Source: Streptomyces capillispiralis
GTDB taxonomy: Bacteria; Actinomycetota; Actinomycetes; Streptomycetales; Streptomycetaceae
Assembly: GCF_007829875.1 (NCBI RefSeq)
Contig: NZ_VIWV01000001.1
Location: 4,000,501 to 4,064,500, forward strand
Direction of reading: 5' to 3'
DNA: 64,000 bases
Part shown: positions 24,643 to 33,099 of the stretch, piece by piece
How the letters are laid out: each line of letters begins with the position of its first letter
Position numbering within the stretch: the first letter of the stretch is position 1
Position numbers and translations under genes: made by a program
The notes under the pieces: generated by a model
Databases searched by the model: none
What the model saw: only the letters and a program-made list of their open reading frames with translations
Told to the model about the DNA's origin: nothing

Positions 24643-25764
24643 TCAGCGGCGCGACATGTAGATGTCGAGCGCCTTGTGGAGCAGCTTGTTCAGCGGGAAG
24701 TCCCACTCACCGAGGTACTCGGCCGCCTGGCCGCCGGTGCCCACCTTGAACTGGATCAGACCGAAGAGGTGGTCGGTCTCGTCCAGCGAGTCGGAGATGC
24801 CCCGCAGGTCGTAGACGGTGGCGCCGAGCGCGTAGGCGTCGCGCAGCATCCGCCACTGCATCGCGTTCGAGGGCCGGACCTCGCGGCCGATGTTGTCGGA
24901 GGCGCCGTAGGAGTACCAGACGTGCCCGCCGACGATCAGCATCGTCGCCGCGGACAGGTTCACGCCGTTGTGCCGGGCGAAGTACAGCCGCATGCGGTTG
25001 GGGTCCTCGGTGTTGAGGGCCGACCACATGCGCTGGAAGTACGACAGCGGGCGGGGCCGGAAGTGGTCGCGCACCGCGGTGATCTCGTACAGCCGCTGCC
25101 ACTCGGCCAGGTCCTCGTAGCCGCCCTGGACGACCTCGACGCCGGCCTTCTCCGCCTTCTTGATGTTGCGGCGCCACAGCTGGTTGAAGTTCTTGTGGAC
25201 GTCTTCCAGGGCGCGGTTGGCCAGCGGCACCTGGTAGACGTAGCGGGGCTGGACGTCGCCGAAGCCGGCGCCGCCGTCCTCGCCCTGCTGCCAGCCCATG
25301 CGGCGCAGCTTGTCGGCGACCTCGAAGGCACGGGGCTCGATGAAGTCGGCCTCCAGGTCGCGCAGACGCTTCACGTCCTGGTCCTGGATGCCCTTCTTGA
25401 TGGTCGTGGCCTCCCAGCGCCGGATGATCACCGGCGGGCCCATCTTCACCGAGAAGGCGCCCTGCTGCTTCAGGTGCGCGAGCATCGGCTCGATCCAGTC
25501 CTGGAGATTCGGCGCGAACCAGTTGATGACCGGGCCCTCGGGCAGATAGGCGAGGTAGCGCTTGATCTTGGGGAGCTGCCGGTAGAGGACGAGGCCGGCC
25601 CCGACCAGCTCACCGGTCCGGTCGTCGAACCAGCCGAGGTTCTCCGAGCGCCACTCCGCCTTGACGTCGGCCCAGGCCGGGACCTGCATGTGACTCGCCG
25701 ACGGCAGGCTCTGGATGTAGGCCAGATGCTGCTCTCGGCTGATGGTCCTCAGGGTCAGGCTCAT
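24643..25764 (-). CDS. femX: FemX peptidyltransferase (peptidoglycan interpeptide bridge)
   Basis: This Fem-family aminoacyl-tRNA-dependent transferase has two GNAT-like subdomains. Conserved segments include MQVPAWADVKAEWRSENLGWF (start), YLPEGPVINWF, FNQLWRRNIKKAEKAGVEV and the C-terminal RGISDSLDETDHLFGLIQFKVGTGGQAAEYLGEWDFPLN split around the active cleft. Streptomyces walls carry a single-glycine bridge, and the femX gene at this locus in S. coelicolor adds that glycine. The length of 373 aa is standard. It forms a two-gene unit with the racemase-like gene. Confidence 0.9.
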   Translation of the reverse strand: MSLTLRTISREQHLAYIQSLPSASHMQVPAWADVKAEWRSENLGWFDDRTGELVGAGLVLYRQLPKIKRYLAYLPEGPVINWFAPNLQDWIEPMLAHLKQQGAFSVKMGPPVIIRRWEATTIKKGIQDQDVKRLRDLEADFIEPRAFEVADKLRRMGWQQGEDGGAGFGDVQPRYVYQVPLANRALEDVHKNFNQLWRRNIKKAEKAGVEVVQGGYEDLAEWQRLYEITAVRDHFRPRPLSYFQRMWSALNTEDPNRMRLYFARHNGVNLSAATMLIVGGHVWYSYGASDNIGREVRPSNAMQWRMLRDAYALGATVYDLRGISDSLDETDHLFGLIQFKVGTGGQAAEYLGEWDFPLNKLLHKALDIYMSRR

Positions 25765-25870
25765 TCGGGGCGCTCCTCGGGCTGGTGTGTCCCCATGGGT
25801 TCAGGGGCTCCGGCTCTCGCGCGAAGCCTACTGCGCCTTGGGGGCGCCCCGGTTGGGCGCACGGGACCTT

Positions 25871-25897
25871 CGCCCCGGCCGGTGGCCGGCCGGGGCG
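25871..25897 (-). terminator. terminator of the small membrane protein gene
   Basis: A perfect 12-bp GC stem (25871-25882 with 25886-25897) and a 3-nt loop lie just past the stop of the leftward gene at 25930. Confidence 0.75.
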
Positions 25898-25929
25898 TTC
25901 GACGCTCTTCACGAAGGGGGTGGTCCGTG

Positions 25930-26244
25930 TCAGTCGAAGAGCCCACCGAAGAGGCCGCCGTGCGCCATGCCCAGGAAGAAACCGATCGCCGCGGCACCGA
26001 TGCCCAGGATGAGGCCGAAGCGCTCGCGCGTCGTCTCCGAGATCCACTGGCCGTAGGCGCCGGTGATGATGCCCACCAGGCCGGTCCAGGAGCTGAGCAG
26101 GTGCAGATGGTGGAACATCGCCGTGATGAAGGACGTGACGCCCAGCACCAGGGTCACCGCGAGAAGGGCGTCCTGGCGGGGATGGGGCTTGCCGTCCGTG
26201 GCGAAAAGGCCTCCGGCGGTGTTGGGTCGCAATGCCTGTGCCAT
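25930..26244 (-). CDS. small four-helix membrane protein
   Basis: This 104-aa hydrophobic protein has three to four predicted membrane segments (ALLAVTLVLGVTSFITAMF, LVGIITGAYGQWI, LILGIGAAAIGFFLGMA). A Gly/Phe-rich C-terminus (GGLFGGLFD) follows. The ATG at 26244 has an excellent ribosome-binding site (AGGAGGTG) and so defines the start. I recognise the locus as conserved upstream of rpsF in streptomycetes but know no function. Confidence 0.8.
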   Translation of the reverse strand: MAQALRPNTAGGLFATDGKPHPRQDALLAVTLVLGVTSFITAMFHHLHLLSSWTGLVGIITGAYGQWISETTRERFGLILGIGAAAIGFFLGMAHGGLFGGLFD

Positions 26245-26558
26245 GGGGCACCTCCTGCGAAAGGCGGCTGATCGTAGCGCCGTACACACCCGATGTGTAC
26301 AGATTGAGGGTCCCTCCGGCCGGATTTCAACCGGAAGCCGCTGTGCGGGTACTCTGTAGCGTCTGCACCGGTGTCTGTCCGGACAGAGCCAGGCAGGGGA
26401 AGGGCCCACGGGTCAGCCCCGGTCGGCCTGGAGAACCGCCGCCCGGCCTCGATTGTCAGTGGCGGCTGTTTTACTGACAGGCATCGTTGCGCAACGCATC
26501 ACGACCCTCCTGCCACGGAACGACCGTGGCCGCTGAGTCCAAAGGAGGTGGGTTCCAC
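26245..26558. promoter_or_regulatory. divergent region upstream of rpsF
   Basis: This 314-bp stretch contains three inverted repeats: GTACACA/TGTGTAC (26282-26300), TGTCAGT/ACTGACA (26454-26479) and the palindrome CGTTGCGCAACG (26485-26496). The last two fall in the probable 5' UTR of the ribosomal-protein operon and might be a protein-binding leader. I cannot match them to the known S6:S18 leader motif. Confidence 0.45.
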
Positions 26559-26849
26559 ATGCGTCACTACGAGGTGATGGTCATCCTCGACCCCGATCTC
26601 GAGGAGCGTGCTGTCTCCCCGCTGATCGAGAACTTCCTTTCTGTCGTCCGTGACGGCGGCGGAAAGGTCGAGAAGGTCGACACCTGGGGCCGTCGTCGTC
26701 TCTCGTACGAGATCAAGAAGAAGCCCGAGGGCATCTACTCGGTCATCGACCTGCAGGCCGAGCCTGCGGTCGTCAAGGAGCTCGACCGCCAGATGAACCT
26801 GAACGAGTCGGTCCTCCGGACCAAGGTCCTCCGCCCCGAGACCCACTGA
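26559..26849 (+). CDS. rpsF: 30S ribosomal protein S6
   Basis: S6 binds 16S rRNA together with S18 in the small-subunit platform. The 96-aa sequence begins MRHYEVMVILDPDLEER and contains the typical WGRRRLSYEIKKKPEGIYSV. The ATG at 26559 is preceded by AAAGGAGGTG, a near-perfect ribosome-binding site. It is the first gene of rpsF-ssb-rpsR-rplI. Confidence 0.97.
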   Translation: MRHYEVMVILDPDLEERAVSPLIENFLSVVRDGGGKVEKVDTWGRRRLSYEIKKKPEGIYSVIDLQAEPAVVKELDRQMNLNESVLRTKVLRPETH

Positions 26850-26927
26850 GCTCTTCCGCTCAGCTGATCTCGGGACTCGAGTAGCAGCACCCAGCAGCCA
26901 GCAGCAAACCCGCCGAGAGGTTCCCCC

Positions 26928-27527
26928 ATGGCAGGCGAGACCGTCATCACGGTCGTCGGCAATCTTGTCGATGACCCCGAGCTGCGCTTCACCCCGTCCG
27001 GTGCGGCCGTCGCGAAGTTCCGTGTCGCGTCGACTCCCCGCACCTTCGACCGCCAGACGAACGAGTGGAAGGACGGCGAGAGCCTGTTCCTGACCTGCTC
27101 GGTCTGGCGTCAGGCGGCGGAGAACGTCGCCGAGTCGCTCCAGCGAGGCATGCGCGTCATTGTGCAGGGCCGGCTGAAGCAGCGGTCCTACGAGGACCGT
27201 GAGGGCGTCAAGCGCACGGTCTACGAGCTGGACGTCGAGGAAGTCGGCGCCAGCCTGCGCAACGCCACGGCCAAGGTCACCAAGACCACCGGCCGCGGTG
27301 GCCAGGGCGGCTACGGCGGCGGTGGCGGCGGCGGCCAGCAGGGTGGCGGCGGCTGGGGCGGTGGCCCCGGTGGCGGCCAGCAGGGTGGCGGCGCTCCCGC
27401 CGACGACCCGTGGGCGACCGGCGCTCCCGCCGGTGGCCAGCAGGGCGGCGGTGGCGGTGGCTGGGGCGGTGGCTCCGGCTCCGGTTCCGGCAGCGGCGGC
27501 GGCTACTCGGACGAGCCCCCCTTCTAG
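26928..27527 (+). CDS. ssb: single-stranded DNA-binding protein SSB
   Basis: SSB coats single-stranded DNA in replication and repair. The OB-fold occupies residues 1-~112 (start MAGETVITVVGNLVDDPELRF; core SLFLTCSVWRQAAENVAESL). It is followed by a long Gly/Gln-rich disordered linker with GGQQGGG repeats, and ends in the acidic tip DEPPF that docks partner proteins. At 199 aa it is the essential-type Streptomyces SSB. It lies between rpsF and rpsR, 78 bp after the former. Confidence 0.97.
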   Translation: MAGETVITVVGNLVDDPELRFTPSGAAVAKFRVASTPRTFDRQTNEWKDGESLFLTCSVWRQAAENVAESLQRGMRVIVQGRLKQRSYEDREGVKRTVYELDVEEVGASLRNATAKVTKTTGRGGQGGYGGGGGGGQQGGGGWGGGPGGGQQGGGAPADDPWATGAPAGGQQGGGGGGWGGGSGSGSGSGGGYSDEPPF

Positions 27528-27570
27528 GGCGGGCCGTACCCACACTTCTTGATCACACAGGAGAAATCAC

Positions 27571-27807
27571 ATGGCGAAGCCGCCTGTGCGCAAGCCGAAG
27601 AAGAAGGTCTGCGCATTCTGCAAGGACAAGGTCACGTACGTGGACTACAAGGACACGAACATGCTGCGGAAGTTCATTTCCGACCGCGGCAAGATCCGTG
27701 CCCGCCGCGTGACCGGCAACTGCACGCAGCACCAGCGTGACGTCGCCACGGCCGTCAAGAACAGCCGTGAGATGGCGCTGCTGCCCTACACCTCCACCGC
27801 GCGATAA
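27571..27807 (+). CDS. rpsR: 30S ribosomal protein S18 (zinc-ribbon form)
   Basis: S18 is the partner of S6 in the 30S platform. The 78-aa protein has C14-x2-C17 (VCAFC) and C51-x2-H54 (GNCTQH), the pattern of the zinc-binding C+ form. Streptomycetes usually carry a second, cysteine-free paralogue used under zinc starvation; this copy would be the zinc-replete one. It lies 43 bp after ssb and 18 bp before rplI. Confidence 0.96.
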   Translation: MAKPPVRKPKKKVCAFCKDKVTYVDYKDTNMLRKFISDRGKIRARRVTGNCTQHQRDVATAVKNSREMALLPYTSTAR

Positions 27808-27825
27808 GGGAAGGGTGACCGACAC

Positions 27826-28272
27826 ATGAAGATCATCCTCACCCACGAGGTCTCCGGCCTCGGTGCCGCGGGCGACGTCGTCGACGTCAAGGACGGCTAC
27901 GCTCGCAACTACCTGGTTCCGCGGAAGCTCGCGATCCGTTGGACCAAGGGTGGCGAGAAGGACGTCGAGCAGATCCGTCGTGCTCGCAAGATCCACGAGA
28001 TCCAGACCATCGAGCAGGCCAACCAGGTGAAGGCCCAGCTCGAGGGCGTCAAGGTCCGTCTGGCCGTTCGCTCCGGCGACGCCGGTCGTCTCTTCGGTTC
28101 CGTCACCCCGGCCGACATCGCTTCGGCGATCAAGGCCGCCGGTGGCCCCGATGTCGACAAGCGCCGCATCGAGATGGGCTCGCCGATCAAGACGCTGGGC
28201 GCCCACGAGACGTCGGTGCGTCTGCACCCCGAGGTTGCCGCCAAGGTCAACATCGAGGTCGTCGCTGCCTGA
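27826..28272 (+). CDS. rplI: 50S ribosomal protein L9
   Basis: This 148-aa L9 starts MKIILTHEVSGLGAAGDVVDVKDGYARNYLVP, the conserved rRNA-binding N-terminal domain, then the long connecting helix and the C-terminal domain. GAAGGG upstream serves as ribosome-binding site. It is the last gene of the operon, followed by a UUCG-loop terminator. Confidence 0.97.
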   Translation: MKIILTHEVSGLGAAGDVVDVKDGYARNYLVPRKLAIRWTKGGEKDVEQIRRARKIHEIQTIEQANQVKAQLEGVKVRLAVRSGDAGRLFGSVTPADIASAIKAAGGPDVDKRRIEMGSPIKTLGAHETSVRLHPEVAAKVNIEVVAA

Positions 28273-28300
28273 GTGCAGTGCTTGCTGAAGCAGTGAGCAT

Positions 28301-28330
28301 GGGGGCCGCACCCTTCGGGGTGCGGCCCCC
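28301..28330. terminator. rplI terminator (UUCG loop)
   Basis: A perfect 13-bp stem (28301-28313 with 28318-28330) closed by a TTCG tetraloop lies between rplI and the convergent MATE gene; a parS follows. Confidence 0.88.
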
Positions 28331-28338
28331 ATCGCCAT

Positions 28339-28352
28339 GTTTCACGTGAAAC
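28339..28352. promoter_or_regulatory. parS site (perfect)
   Basis: Exact GTTTCACGTGAAAC between the rplI terminator and the end of the MATE gene. Confidence 0.95.
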
Positions 28353-28354
28353 GG

Positions 28355-29692
28355 TCAGCGCGCCGCGCCCGTGACGATCCAGCGACCGGATCGGGTACGG
28401 ACCCACAGGGTCAGCATGCGTACGGTCATCATGAGCGTCATCGTGGCCCAGAGCGCGGTGAGCCCGCCCCCGAGCGCGGGAACCAGCAGGGCGACGGGAG
28501 TGAACACCGCGAGGGTCAGCAGCATGGCCCATGCGAGGTACGGTCCGTCGCCCGCGCCCATGAGGACTCCGTCCAGGACGAAGACGATGCCGCAGATCGG
28601 CTGGGAGAGTGCGACAAGCACCAGCGCCGGCAGCGCCGAGTCCTTGACCGTGGCGTCGCTGGTGAAGAGGGGCAGGAACACCGGCCGGGCCAGCACCACC
28701 AGCACACCGAGGACGACCCCGACAGCGATACCCCACTCGACCATGCGGCGGCACGCCTCACGAGCTCCCTGGGCATCCCCGGCGCCGAGATAGCGCCCGA
28801 TGATGGCCTGTCCGGCGATGGCGATGGCGTCCAGCGCGAAGGCGAGCAGGCTCCACAGGGAGAGGATGATCTGGTGGGCCGCGATGTCCGAGTCACCGAG
28901 GCGCGCGGCGACGGCCGTAGCGATCATGAGAATGGCGCGGAGCGAGAGGGTGCGCACCAGCAGGGGAACACCCGCCTGTGCCGAGGCCCTGATCCCGGCG
29001 GCGTCGGGACGCAGCGAGGCTCCGTGTCTGCGCGCACCGCGCAGAACCACTGTCAGGTAGACGGCGGCCATGCCCCACTGTGCGATGACGGTGCCCCAGG
29101 CGGAGCCCGCGATGCCGAGGTCGGCGCCGTAGACCAGCACGACATTGAGTACGCCGTTGGCGACGAAGCCGGCGATGGCGACGTACAGGGGCGTCTTGGT
29201 GTTCTGGAGCCCGCGCAGGACACCGGTCGCGGCGAGCACGATCAGCATGGCCGGTATGCCGAGCGTGGAGATCCTCAGATACGTGGTCGCATAGGGGGCT
29301 GCCGTGTCGGAGGCGCCGAAGAGGTCCACGAGGGCCGGTGCCGTGGGCAGGACGACGGCCATGACGGAGGCGCCGAGGAAGAGGGCCAGCCAGATTCCGT
29401 CCATGCCCTGGCGGATGGCCGACGAGAGGTCGCCGGCCCCTACCCGGCGGGCGACGGCGGCCGTGGTGGCGTAGGCCAGGAAGACGAACACGCTGACGGC
29501 GGTCATCAGCAGCGCGGAGGCGACACCCAGTCCCGCGAGCTGTGCCGTGCCGAGATGGCCGACGATGGCGCTGTCGGCCATGACGAAGAGCGGCTCGGCG
29601 ACGAGGGCGCCGAAGGCCGGGACGGCCAGCATGACGATCTCTCGGTCATGCTTCCGTCGAGCGGCTCCGGTGCGTGCGGGGGCCTGTGTCAT
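28355..29692 (-). CDS. MATE-family (DinF-like) efflux transporter
   Basis: This 445-aa protein has about 12 membrane segments in two MATE repeats (IVMLAVPAFGALVAEPLFVMADSAIVGHLG near the start, split here by loops). The MADSAIVGHLG element is typical of the DinF branch, which includes proteins exporting oxidants or drugs. I chose the ATG at 29692; an alternative lies at 29710. Its 3' end lies 2 bp from a parS. It is convergent with the rplI operon and divergent from dnaB. Confidence 0.88.
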   Translation of the reverse strand: MTQAPARTGAARRKHDREIVMLAVPAFGALVAEPLFVMADSAIVGHLGTAQLAGLGVASALLMTAVSVFVFLAYATTAAVARRVGAGDLSSAIRQGMDGIWLALFLGASVMAVVLPTAPALVDLFGASDTAAPYATTYLRISTLGIPAMLIVLAATGVLRGLQNTKTPLYVAIAGFVANGVLNVVLVYGADLGIAGSAWGTVIAQWGMAAVYLTVVLRGARRHGASLRPDAAGIRASAQAGVPLLVRTLSLRAILMIATAVAARLGDSDIAAHQIILSLWSLLAFALDAIAIAGQAIIGRYLGAGDAQGAREACRRMVEWGIAVGVVLGVLVVLARPVFLPLFTSDATVKDSALPALVLVALSQPICGIVFVLDGVLMGAGDGPYLAWAMLLTLAVFTPVALLVPALGGGLTALWATMTLMMTVRMLTLWVRTRSGRWIVTGAAR

Positions 29693-30152
29693 GTGCACCA
29701 ATGTAATCATCCACAGGTAAGAGATGCAAAGCTTTTCCGACCCTTACTTCGTGGCTCTGGGTGTGGGCTTGCGTACACCTCATGAAGCGATCTTGATCCG
29801 AGTGGGGAAGTTTTTCTTCTGCACAGCCGGTGGACGGCAAACATGCAGGTCAGGGCGGTTGTCGTCGGGGATTGGCGAGCTTGTTCACAGGGCTGTCCAC
29901 CGGCTCGTGCACAGGTTTCGCGGAGTTCTCCACAGTATTGGGGCCGTCGTCCACATGGCCTGTGGATAACCAGATTGGCTGACGGTGCCGACGGGCCTAC
30001 GGTGGTCCGGCGCCCGCTCCGTCCGCCGTTTGCACAAACACCACAAATCCGGCGTGTGACAAACGGAGTTGAGGGGGCTTATTTGTCAGTGCCGTGCCGT
30101 AGAACTGAGAGGCACGGCGAGGTCCGCTCGGCGGACGGGAGGAGGTGGCTCG
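29693..30152. promoter_or_regulatory. dnaB upstream region with DnaA-box cluster
   Basis: This 460-bp gene-free divergent region is unusually rich in DnaA-box-like 9-mers (see the separate entry). It also has TGACAAA (30057-30063) and TTTGTCA (30082-30088) as an inverted pair near a plausible dnaB promoter (GTGACA, 18 bases, TTATTT). Confidence 0.6.
29706..29969. promoter_or_regulatory. cluster of DnaA boxes upstream of dnaB
   Basis: Plus-strand matches are TCATCCACA (29706-29714), TTGTTCACA (29881-29889, one mismatch), CTGTCCACC (29893-29901, one mismatch), TTCTCCACA (29926-29934) and TCGTCCACA (29947-29955). On the minus strand TTATCCACA, the canonical strong box, lies at 29961-29969. Five sites fall within 89 bp. 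Binding by DnaA is inferred. Confidence 0.65.
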
Positions 30153-31631
30153 GTGAGCATTTCCGAGCCCTTGGACGACCCGTGGGCCGACAGCGGTCCC
30201 AGTGATCGTCTGCCCGCCTCCCGCCGCCGTGACGACCGGGGCAGAGGCCGTGACGAGCAGCACGACCGCGGCCGGGACAGCGGCGAGTGGGACGGTGGGG
30301 GCTCCGCGTTCGAGCGGGTGCCGCCCCAGGACCTCGAGGCGGAGCAGTCCGTGCTGGGCGGCATGCTGCTGTCCAAGGACGCCATCGCCGACGTCGTCGA
30401 GATCCTCAAGGGCCACGACTTCTACAAGCCGGCCCACGAGACCATCTACACGGCCATCCTCGACGTCTACGCCAAGGGTGAGCCGGCCGACCCCATCACG
30501 ATCGCGGCGGAGCTGACCAAGCGCGGCGAGATCAACAAGGTCGGCGGGGCCTCGTATCTGCACACCCTCGTGCAGATGGTGCCCACGGCGGCCAACGCGG
30601 CGTACTACGCGGAGATCGTCCATGAGCGGGCCGTGCTGCGCCGCCTGGTCGAGGCCGGCACGCGCATCACGCAGATGGGTTACGCGGCCGACGACGACGT
30701 CGACGAGATCGTCAACCGGGCGCAGGCGGAGATCTACGCGGTCACCGAGCAGCGCACCAGCGAGGACTACCTGCCGCTCGGCGACATCATGGAGGGCGCC
30801 CTCGACGAGATCGAGGCGATCGGCTCGCGCAGTGGCGAGATGACCGGGGTGCCCACCGGGTTCACCGACTTCGACTCGCTCACCAACGGCCTGCACCCGG
30901 GACAGATGATCGTCATCGCCGCGCGTCCCGCGATGGGCAAGTCCACGCTCGCGCTGGACTTCGCGCGGGCCGCGTCCATCAAGAACAACCTGCCCAGCGT
31001 CATCTTCTCGCTGGAGATGGGGCGCAACGAGATCGCGATGCGTCTGCTGTCCGCCGAGGCCCGGGTCGCGCTGCACCACATGCGGTCGGGCACGATGACC
31101 GACGAGGACTGGACGCGCCTGGCGCGCCGGATGCCGGACGTCTCGGCGGCGCCGCTCTACATCGACGACTCGCCGAACCTGTCGATGATGGAGATCCGTG
31201 CCAAGTGCCGTCGTCTGAAGCAGCGCAATGATCTGAAGCTGGTCGTCATCGACTACCTCCAGCTGATGCAGTCCGGTGGTTCCAAGCGGGCCGAGAGCCG
31301 TCAGCAGGAGGTCTCGGACATGTCCCGAAACCTCAAGCTGCTCGCCAAGGAACTGGAGATCCCGGTCATCGCGCTCTCCCAGCTGAACCGTGGCCCCGAG
31401 CAGCGCACCGACAAGAAGCCGATGGTCTCCGACCTGCGTGAATCCGGCTCCATCGAGCAGGACGCCGACATGGTCATCCTGCTGCACCGCGAGGACGCCT
31501 ATGAGAAGGAGTCCCCGCGCGCCGGTGAGGCGGACCTGATCGTGGCCAAGCACCGAAACGGCCCGACGGCGACGATCACGGTCGCCTTCCAGGGCCACTA
31601 CTCCCGCTTCGTGGACATGGCGCAGACCTGA
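30153..31631 (+). CDS. dnaB: replicative DNA helicase DnaB
   Basis: This hexameric helicase unwinds the replication fork. A charged N-terminal tail precedes the DnaB N-domain (ERVPPQDLEAEQSVLGGMLLS). The RecA-like C-domain has Walker A ARPAMGKST with K263, the Walker B segment LVVIDYLQLM and the HREDAYE motif. The GTG at 30153 (492 aa) is preceded by GGGAGGAGG; the frame is open to 30069. It lies far from dnaA, as in other streptomycetes, but is preceded by a DnaA-box cluster. The serine hydrolase gene begins 19 bp downstream and may be cotranscribed. Confidence 0.95.
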   Translation: MSISEPLDDPWADSGPSDRLPASRRRDDRGRGRDEQHDRGRDSGEWDGGGSAFERVPPQDLEAEQSVLGGMLLSKDAIADVVEILKGHDFYKPAHETIYTAILDVYAKGEPADPITIAAELTKRGEINKVGGASYLHTLVQMVPTAANAAYYAEIVHERAVLRRLVEAGTRITQMGYAADDDVDEIVNRAQAEIYAVTEQRTSEDYLPLGDIMEGALDEIEAIGSRSGEMTGVPTGFTDFDSLTNGLHPGQMIVIAARPAMGKSTLALDFARAASIKNNLPSVIFSLEMGRNEIAMRLLSAEARVALHHMRSGTMTDEDWTRLARRMPDVSAAPLYIDDSPNLSMMEIRAKCRRLKQRNDLKLVVIDYLQLMQSGGSKRAESRQQEVSDMSRNLKLLAKELEIPVIALSQLNRGPEQRTDKKPMVSDLRESGSIEQDADMVILLHREDAYEKESPRAGEADLIVAKHRNGPTATITVAFQGHYSRFVDMAQT

Positions 31632-31650
31632 TCCGTGCTGGACTGAGGGC

Positions 31651-33036
31651 ATGACGACACCTCAGGAAGAACTGCTGCCCGGGACGCGGCGCGCGCTGCT
31701 GCACCGGATCGCCGTCGCCCAGTCCGAGGGGCGTGCGCCGTCGCTGGTGGCGTCCGTGGTGCGGGGCGGGCAGGCCGTCTGGACGGGGGCGCGGACCTCG
31801 GTGGAAGGACATGCCCCGGACGAGGACGTGCAGTACCGGATCGGGTCGATCACCAAGACGTTCACCGCCGTACTGGTACTTCGGCTGCGCGACGAGGGGC
31901 TGCTGGATCTCTCGGACCCGTTGGAGAAGCACCTGCCGGGTACGGGAGTGGGCGAGGCGACGATCGTCGAACTGCTCGCCCACAGCGGTGGGCTGGCCGC
32001 CGAGACGCCCGCCCCGTGGTGGGAGCGGACCTCTGGAGCCCTGCGGCCCGGCCTCGCGGACGTGCTGGGCGAGCGGCCGCTGGTCCACCCCGTGGGCCGG
32101 AGGTTCCACTACTCGAACCCTGGTTACGCGTTGTTGGGAGCCCTGGTCGAGAAGCTGCGCGACGGCCGGTGGGAGGACGTGCTTCGGCGAGAAGTGCTCG
32201 AACCCCTTGGCCTGCATCGCACGAGCGTTCACCCGCGGACGCCGCATGCGGGTGGCTGGGCCGTGCATCCGTGGGCGGATGTGATGCTGCCCGAGCCCCT
32301 GGAGGACCTCGGGCTGATGGCGCCGGCCGGGCAACTGTGGTCCACCGCAGGTGACCTGGCGCGCTTCGCGGCCTTCTTGCTCAAGGGGGACGACCAGGTG
32401 CTGAGCGCCGAGTCGGTGCGGGAGATGAGGACGCCGGCAGCAGCGGTCGAGGCGGCGGACGTGGCGAGCGGTTATGCGTACGGTCTGGGCCTGGAACTCC
32501 GTCATCAGCACGGCCGTGCCCTTGTCGGGCACACCGGCTCCCTTCCGGGCTTTCTCGCCTGCCTCACGATCGACGAGGCGGACGACGTGAGCGCGGTGGT
32601 CCTGGCCAACTGCACGTCCGGCCCGGCGCCGTTCACGGTCGCGGCCGACCTCGTACGGATCGTCGCCGAGGCGGAACCGTGCATCCCCGCTCCCTGGCAG
32701 CCTCTGCGGGAGGCCGACCCGGCGCCGCTGGAGCTGGTGGGGCAGTGGTACTGGGGGACGTACGCCTTCGCGCTGCGGCTGTCGGCCGATGGCCTGCTCG
32801 CGCTGGAGCCGCTGTCCGGCAACGGCCGGGCTTCGCGGTTCCGCTCGCAGGGGGACGGCACCTGGGTGGGGCTGGAGGGCTATTACGCCGGAGAGCGACT
32901 GAAGCCCGTACGTCGGCCGGACGGATCGGTGAGCCACCTCGACCTGGGCTCGTTTGTGTTCACGCGCCAGCCGTATGAGGAGGGGGCTCCGGTGCCGGGC
33001 GGGGTGGATCCCGAGGGGTGGCGTGGCATCGGGTAG
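31651..33036 (+). CDS. beta-lactamase-family serine hydrolase
   Basis: This 461-aa protein has the class C/DD-peptidase fold: S66-x-x-K69 in GSITKTFTA, Y154-S-N156 in HYSNPGYALLG, and the third motif HTG in GHTGSLPGF. A C-terminal beta-barrel-like domain (WYWGTYAFALRLSADGLLALEP) follows the catalytic part. No signal peptide is visible, so it is probably a cytoplasmic esterase or peptidase rather than a secreted resistance beta-lactamase. It follows dnaB closely and ends at a parS-centred palindrome. Confidence 0.85.
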   Translation: MTTPQEELLPGTRRALLHRIAVAQSEGRAPSLVASVVRGGQAVWTGARTSVEGHAPDEDVQYRIGSITKTFTAVLVLRLRDEGLLDLSDPLEKHLPGTGVGEATIVELLAHSGGLAAETPAPWWERTSGALRPGLADVLGERPLVHPVGRRFHYSNPGYALLGALVEKLRDGRWEDVLRREVLEPLGLHRTSVHPRTPHAGGWAVHPWADVMLPEPLEDLGLMAPAGQLWSTAGDLARFAAFLLKGDDQVLSAESVREMRTPAAAVEAADVASGYAYGLGLELRHQHGRALVGHTGSLPGFLACLTIDEADDVSAVVLANCTSGPAPFTVAADLVRIVAEAEPCIPAPWQPLREADPAPLELVGQWYWGTYAFALRLSADGLLALEPLSGNGRASRFRSQGDGTWVGLEGYYAGERLKPVRRPDGSVSHLDLGSFVFTRQPYEEGAPVPGGVDPEGWRGIG

Positions 33037-33059
33037 TCGCCGGGCGGTCCGGTGCCTGT

Positions 33060-33089
33060 GGGGCCCTGTTTCACGTGAAACAGGGCCCC
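33060..33089. terminator. 30-bp perfect palindrome centred on parS
   Basis: Arms 33060-33074 and 33075-33089 are exactly complementary, with the parS at 33068-33081 at the centre. It lies between the convergent hydrolase and acetyltransferase genes and would act as a bidirectional terminator. Confidence 0.75.
33068..33081. promoter_or_regulatory. parS site (perfect)
   Basis: Exact GTTTCACGTGAAAC at the centre of a terminator-like palindrome. Confidence 0.95.
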
Positions 33090-33099
33090 GGCTCGTGGT

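Noticed and set aside
31651..33036. Antibiotic-resistance beta-lactamase
   Set aside because: The motifs fit the broad serine hydrolase family, but there is no signal peptide and an extra C-terminal domain is present, so resistance is not supported.
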